Shown here piece by piece: positions 59,822 to 64,000 of a stretch of DNA of 64,000 nucleotides (the stretch's first letter is position 1; each line of letters starts with the position of its first letter). The stretch spans positions 62,001 to 126,000 of the forward strand of contig NC_026743.1 in assembly GCF_000210295.1 (NCBI RefSeq), given 5' to 3'. Source of the DNA: Trypanosoma brucei gambiense DAL972 (taxonomy: Eukaryota > Euglenozoa > Kinetoplastea > Trypanosomatida > Trypanosomatidae). Below the pieces are notes generated by a model. That model ran no database searches. It saw only the letters and a list, made by a program, of their open reading frames with translations, and was not told the DNA's origin. The position numbers and the translations under genes were made by a program.

Positions 59822-60607
59822 ATGCTACCGTGGCTATTATTTATCAACGCCATAACATTTGCTGCACTTTTACTTGCAGTTGCGGTTCCTCCGCTCTACT
59901 TTCAGTTCGGAAATGCCAACGATACCCCGACGGACAGTTATCCTGCAGGTAATAGCTTTCCAGGACGTAACGCAGAGGGTGAAATCGTGTGGCAGAGACT
60001 TTATATACTGTTTGCTGTACCACTGTGCGGGTGCCTGAACGGTTTATTTTTGTACTTTACTTATTATCGTCATATGAGACATATGCAGTTCAGAGTCGAA
60101 CTCTGCTGCACAGAACAGAGAAACTTGAAAACGGCACTCTTCGTTTTTCTACATAAAAAGAAAAAGCCATCCGGTATGTTTAGCGAGAGTGAAGAAGAGG
60201 GTAATTTTTCGGCGGATCTCGAAGGTAATTGGCGACTGCCGGGCGACAGTTTCATTAGAGGATCGTTCTCTTTCCAACCGAAAGAAGGCAAGGCGCCGCC
60301 TATACGTACGGAAGGACTATCACATCGTGCTTACTCCACCACGCCGTGGCTTCCGGAACTGCGAGAACTACAAGATATAATTGCAAGCGTGTTTATTCAA
60401 CGCGCTGACAAATTGCGGGACGAGGTTATGGAACTCCTTCATGAGACAGTTTTGATGCATATTGAAAGAGACAAGGGATTGACTGAGAGGAGTATACAAA
60501 AGTCTATTCTTTTATTGCTGCAACAGAAGGAGGAACTGAGTGTTCCAGTTATGACGAAGTGCTTGAAACAGATAGAAATAGAAGGATTTAGTAAAGTCGT
60601 GTCATGA
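59822..60607 (+). CDS. Two-helix membrane protein of unknown function (261 aa)
   Basis: The first ATG after a strong acceptor. An N-terminal hydrophobic segment (4-27) may be a signal anchor. A short polar stretch with N- and P-rich residues (NANDTPTDS, containing an N-glycosylation sequon) faces the lumen, and a second helix lies at ~61-82. The cytosolic part is basic (HKKKKKP), then acidic/Ser-rich, and ends in an amphipathic helical region (~180-255) with ELRELQDIIASVFIQRADKLRDEVMELLHETV. No family recognised. The helical tail with regular leucines could form a coiled coil or a small tethering bundle. Confidence 0.8.
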   Translation: MLPWLLFINAITFAALLLAVAVPPLYFQFGNANDTPTDSYPAGNSFPGRNAEGEIVWQRLYILFAVPLCGCLNGLFLYFTYYRHMRHMQFRVELCCTEQRNLKTALFVFLHKKKKPSGMFSESEEEGNFSADLEGNWRLPGDSFIRGSFSFQPKEGKAPPIRTEGLSHRAYSTTPWLPELRELQDIIASVFIQRADKLRDEVMELLHETVLMHIERDKGLTERSIQKSILLLLQQKEELSVPVMTKCLKQIEIEGFSKVVS

Positions 60608-61272
60608 TTGAGGGTTTTGCATCCCCCCTTTCCGTCACCGTATGTTTCGTGTACCTCAGTGTCCCACATATGATAGGAAATGTTTCCGTATTTATTCATC
60701 ACAAACACTCACTTTTTTAATCCGAAGGGGCAAGTTTTCGGAGTCGGCTGCTCAAAAAGAGTAAAGCACTTGACATTCTGCGGGTCCGTTTAAGTATGTG
60801 TGAGTGAATGTGTTGAGTGTATCTTTGTTTGTTTGCATTAAAATGGAAATGACACAAAGGTGTCACCGCCGTGATCACAGAAAATGTCATTGCATCAAAT
60901 GCTGCGAGTGTAACGACAGATGGTGGTAATGGGTTACCAATAGTCGTGATTGGGGAGAGGATTCGTACGGTAGCAGTTAACTATTTTTTTCTTTTTTCAT
61001 CTTTCCTATGTATCTCCCCCGTTTACTTATTTATTTTTTTACCATCTCGGTGGGGGCATGATCTTCCAACGTGAAATATTCGAGAGACGCCAATAAAACG
61101 TGGTACCAATCTTTGTGTTTTTATGTGACGCATACCTCTACTGCATATATTGATGTCCGTGGCGACGCAGCCTCAATGCCTACGTGAATACGATATCCGC
61201 CGCTCATATCATCCCTGCAATTTTTTTTTCTTAATGCGCAGTGCTTATTGTAGGAAGCCCTCAAGTGGCTTT
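60608..61272. other. Intergenic spacer
   Basis: 660 nt of mixed composition. TTTA/T stretches at 60984-61040 and the acceptor below. A 67-codon frame at 60871 lacks an ATG. Confidence 0.6.
61217..61241 (+). promoter_or_regulatory. Trans-splice acceptor for the secreted Cys-rich protein gene
   Basis: T9-C-TT then AATGCGCAG, first AG at 61240-61241. It removes two in-frame upstream ATGs (61153 and 61234) and sets the start at 61273, where a signal peptide begins at once. Confidence 0.8.
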
Positions 61273-62133
61273 ATGGCTCATTCAAATGTTGTAGTGGCTT
61301 TACTTTCGCTTGTGGCGCTGCATTTCGTGCCCTACTACATCCAGGGCACTGTTAGTGCCGACAGTGGATCTAATACCACTGTGGGATTCCGTTGTATGAG
61401 GCCTTTTGCTTCGCTCCCACGCTTTTCTTCAACTTCCATGGACGCAGCGGAAAATTGTAAGTTTAAACGATATAACGTACTCAATGCTTCCGCTGTTGTG
61501 AAATGTGAGTCCACTGGAAACGCTACGGGGAAGGCTGAACCAACTGCTGTCACTTCGACTTGCAGTGTGACGATTCATGCCGCATTCCGTACGATGGGTG
61601 GCGGTAAAGATGACAATGCAGACGCGGCGGACGTATACAGGTATTCTCTGCAGCTTCGTGCAATTAATAACAGTGTGGTGCACTACAAGGGCTTCGACCA
61701 GAATGGTTATGGCTTGTGCTGCAGTTTCATTGAAGGGGCGAAATGCACGTGGGAGGAACGGGAGACCTCTGGAGTACAGGAGGCTAAACAAGAAGTTAAT
61801 GCCACGACCTCACAGGCACCCACAGTTAAGGAACCTGCGGTTGTGTCATGCCCACTTCATCATGGGGAAGAGGAGCATATCGCCTTTCGCGGTAGCACCG
61901 TCAAGCCGCTTCACCGTCTTGTAGTGGGAAATTGGGAGGCACGGCTGGAGTTTTGGCGGGGTGGGCCCTCCAACCGCGAGGTACTCGGCCGTTTGTTAGT
62001 GCCATTTCGGCTGACGGATGAGAATATTGCGCAGGGAAACAATAACACGATTACGGAGCGGTCCGGCCATACAACTGCTGTTGTTGTTGTTGCTGAGCAG
62101 GACCAACTGACGGGAAGCCGTGGGGACCTTTGA
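61273..62133 (+). CDS. Secretory-pathway Cys-rich glycoprotein, possibly ML/GM2-activator-like
   Basis: 286 residues from the ATG after the acceptor. Residues 1-27 (AHSNVVVALLSLVALHFVPYYIQG) are a clear signal peptide. There are about eight Cys and at least five N-glycosylation sequons (NTT, NAS, NAT, NNS, NAT, NNT), all in the mature part, and no second membrane segment or GPI-type hydrophobic tail. The protein should thus be lumenal or secreted. The C-terminal part, with CPLHHGEEEHIAFRGS, then LHRLVVGNWEARLEFWRG and LVPFRL, has the strand spacing of ML/GM2-activator lipid-binding domains (a Cys-Pro-Leu strand, then GxYxVxxxL). This is a weak resemblance. Function unknown otherwise. Confidence 0.75.
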   Translation: MAHSNVVVALLSLVALHFVPYYIQGTVSADSGSNTTVGFRCMRPFASLPRFSSTSMDAAENCKFKRYNVLNASAVVKCESTGNATGKAEPTAVTSTCSVTIHAAFRTMGGGKDDNADAADVYRYSLQLRAINNSVVHYKGFDQNGYGLCCSFIEGAKCTWEERETSGVQEAKQEVNATTSQAPTVKEPAVVSCPLHHGEEEHIAFRGSTVKPLHRLVVGNWEARLEFWRGGPSNREVLGRLLVPFRLTDENIAQGNNNTITERSGHTTAVVVVAEQDQLTGSRGDL

Positions 62134-62963
62134 TGTGGTTTCGCACGATTCCGTGATTGCTGTGAAGATCGAAAATGGCACTGTGTATACTTGACGAAGC
62201 ATGAGAGCACCACTAGAAGATGTTGGCAGATAACATTGACTGCCGTCATCTCTGGTGAAGAGGGGCTTAATGGGAATGATGGATGTTGCTGTGTGTAACA
62301 TATGCACAGCGCGCGTGTGACTTCTGGTTTTTTTTCGGTGTTACTTATCTTTGATTGCGGCTTTTCCTTTTTAAAAAAGAATACTTTCGATACGCTGTTC
62401 GTGTGTTGGTTGCGAACCACAGACTTTCTTGTTCTCTTTTTTCTTTACTAAACTCCAATAGCTATTCTTTCATTCCGTAAGAGACCTCAGCTGCAATTCA
62501 CACACTGGGGGAAAAGGGGACCTTTGAGGTGGGAGATTGTGCGACTTCCACGTTACCCTTTCGTAAGAAATTGATAGATCCCTCCAGACGCGCCCCTTAC
62601 CTGTAGAAATCATACACAAACCATATACGCACGCTCCGCCATTGTCTTCTAAAGAGGAGGAGAATAAACAGTTTTGACAGTTTTTCTTTCACAAGTGCTC
62701 AGTGAGGTGTTTAAGAGCTGTCATTTCTGATACTAAGTAACAGTACTGTGCTGAAGGGAAAGAATACTTGGTTGCTGCAACTAAGAAGGGTGGTTGTTAC
62801 CATTGACGTACACGGGAGAAGAGAGACTGTGACGTGGAACGGTACCTGAATTTCCCGGTTTGGCGACTCGTGGAGTTTCTCTGTAAGCTATTGTCGCGAT
62901 ACTATACCTCGTTTTTTTCTTAGGTCCAGCAGGTGCTTCAGCAGTTCGACTATCCAGCTGAGC
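62134..62963. other. Intergenic spacer
   Basis: 830 nt of fairly balanced composition, no gene seen on either strand; T8-10 runs near 62325 and 62425. Confidence 0.6.
62910..62923 (+). promoter_or_regulatory. Trans-splice acceptor for the right-edge gene
   Basis: CGTTTTTTTCTTAG with the AG at 62922-62923; a second AG (62929-62930) follows. The leader is about 40 nt. Confidence 0.7.
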
Positions 62964-64000
62964 AATGCCAAAGAAGAGTGAACCGGTCGCACCCGTCACC
63001 TCTGCGCGTTCCAGCTCACCCACTTGCAGGCCCCCTGTTCATCCAAGTTCTTTGGGGGAATGGGTAAATGATTCCGTTAATCAGGAGAATGTAAAGGGTG
63101 AGGCTGCCAACAGGTTTCATCCAGAGAGCATGCGGGGCGTAGACTCGCTTTTCTACCGACCACCTGTTCAACAGATGAAGACCCCGCCACGTGGAGGTCC
63201 TCTTGGGGAGGTAAATGCGGACCCACTCGGTGAACTTGAGGCAATACTCACGTATGTGGAGCACGTTACCGTTTCTCTCACACGGCGCGAGCGCGTCTCT
63301 CCACCACCGGAATCCTTGCGCACGCTGCATGGCTCACTTGTCACGTTCCGTCGCGCGGTAAACACGTCGGACCGTGAGAGCACAACAAGGCGGGCACTCG
63401 CTGCGGAGCTTCACGACCAAGCGGCCACTTTACTTGCGTGGATTGCAAGACTGGAGTACGTATCGATTTCACAAAGCATTTCCTTAAGGGAGCTGGAGAA
63501 GGAGGTTGGTGCATCGGCAGCAAACATCGATGCTGTACTCGATGCCATAGAGGTGCGTTACCGCAATCACGACGTGGCGGATGTACAAGAGTTCTTCATG
63601 GGGAGCAGGGAGACTTTGAAAAGCTGCCGCAGCGCCGTCAGTGATCTAGTAGGAGGCGCACGTAAGGTGCTCGTGCTGCGTCGTGCTGTGGCCTCACGAG
63701 AAGCAGTGCGTGTTAAGGAGCTGTTTGGTGAGTATTGGGGAAACAAGGGCGGGGGAGGGACAGTGCGGATTGTATGCCCGTTTGTTGATTGGGTGGAGAA
63801 GAGTTGGTTTCCTGCGATGGAAAAGTGGGAGGCGATCGTTTCGGGGGCAAAAAAGGAGGCGGAGTTGGGTGACGTTAAGGGCGCGTTCGCTCGCGCGCAG
63901 CGGCTGGCGTTGACGGAAAGCAGTATGATAGGTAAGATCATTCAACCCGGTGAGACGTTATCTGAACTCCTGCACCAGTACCTGGAGGAGCCCCTTGCAG
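62964..64000 (+). CDS. Helical protein of unknown function, 5' part (runs off window)
   Basis: The ATG at 62964, 41 nt after an acceptor, opens a frame with no stop to the window end (345 complete codons). The product starts MPKKSEPVAPVTSARSSSP and is disordered for ~80 residues. From ~90 it is helical: PLGELEAILTYVEHVTVSLTRRE, ELHDQAATLLAWIARLEYVS, LRELEKEVGASAANIDAVLDAIE, then TLKSCRSAVSDLV and, after a Gly run, a further helical segment with VEKSWFPAMEKWEAI. It is Arg/Glu/Leu-rich, with no zinc, catalytic or membrane motif seen. Likely a large structural or adaptor protein; the family cannot be told from this part. Minus-strand frames across it are shadows. Confidence 0.85.

Overview
The window is nuclear DNA from a trypanosomatid, most likely an African trypanosome of the Trypanosoma brucei type. 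All 25 supported genes lie on the + strand as intronless ORFs. They are separated by AT-rich, homopolymer-rich spacers, and many have a polypyrimidine tract followed by the first AG shortly before the start ATG, which is the trans-splicing signal. Recognisable products (Sub2/UAP56, PRMT5, uS17/RPS11, Sec8, branched-chain 2-oxoacid dehydrogenase E1 alpha, CYB5D1) all fit. From memory, and not checked, Sub2 and PRMT5 lie close together on T. brucei chromosome 10. There is no strand switch, so the window reads as part of one polycistronic transcription unit.

Layout. 0-7.3 kb: C-terminal part of a NEK kinase, a GMC-type oxidoreductase with an unusual active-site region, and a poly-Q protein with a Cys/His cluster. 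7.3-14 kb: a 4.6 kb AT-rich gene-poor stretch, a metaxin/SAM-like outer-membrane protein and a (GT)62 microsatellite. 14-28 kb: LETM1-like protein, SLC44 choline-transporter-like protein, Sub2 helicase, a four-helix membrane protein and ribosomal protein uS17. 28-40 kb: a very long Sec8, a zinc-ribbon/double HMG-like protein and two proteins of unknown function. 40-50 kb: an RIIa/DPY30-like docking protein behind a long ATG-free leader, a 3.2 kb spacer with a candidate 56-residue gene, a CEP95-like NN-CH/coiled-coil protein and a basic disordered protein. 50-64 kb: PRMT5, CYB5D1, BCKDH E1 alpha, a frameshifted DUF393 gene, a DUF971 protein, a DHHC palmitoyltransferase, two membrane/secretory proteins of unknown function and a gene running off the right edge.

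The genes do not form a functional operon, as expected for trypanosomatids. Themes repeat: mitochondrial proteins (metaxin-like, LETM1-like, BCKDH E1 alpha, probably the 541-residue and DUF971 proteins), flagellum/basal-body candidates (NEK, RIIa-like, CEP95-like, CYB5D1), RNA processing (Sub2, PRMT5) and membrane traffic (Sec8, DHHC). Expression control is expected after transcription. The most unusual non-coding signals are a 35-bp perfect inverted repeat at 20064-20185, the 551-nt ATG-free leader before 40176, the (GT)62 tract and two candidate micro-ORFs placed just after splice acceptors.
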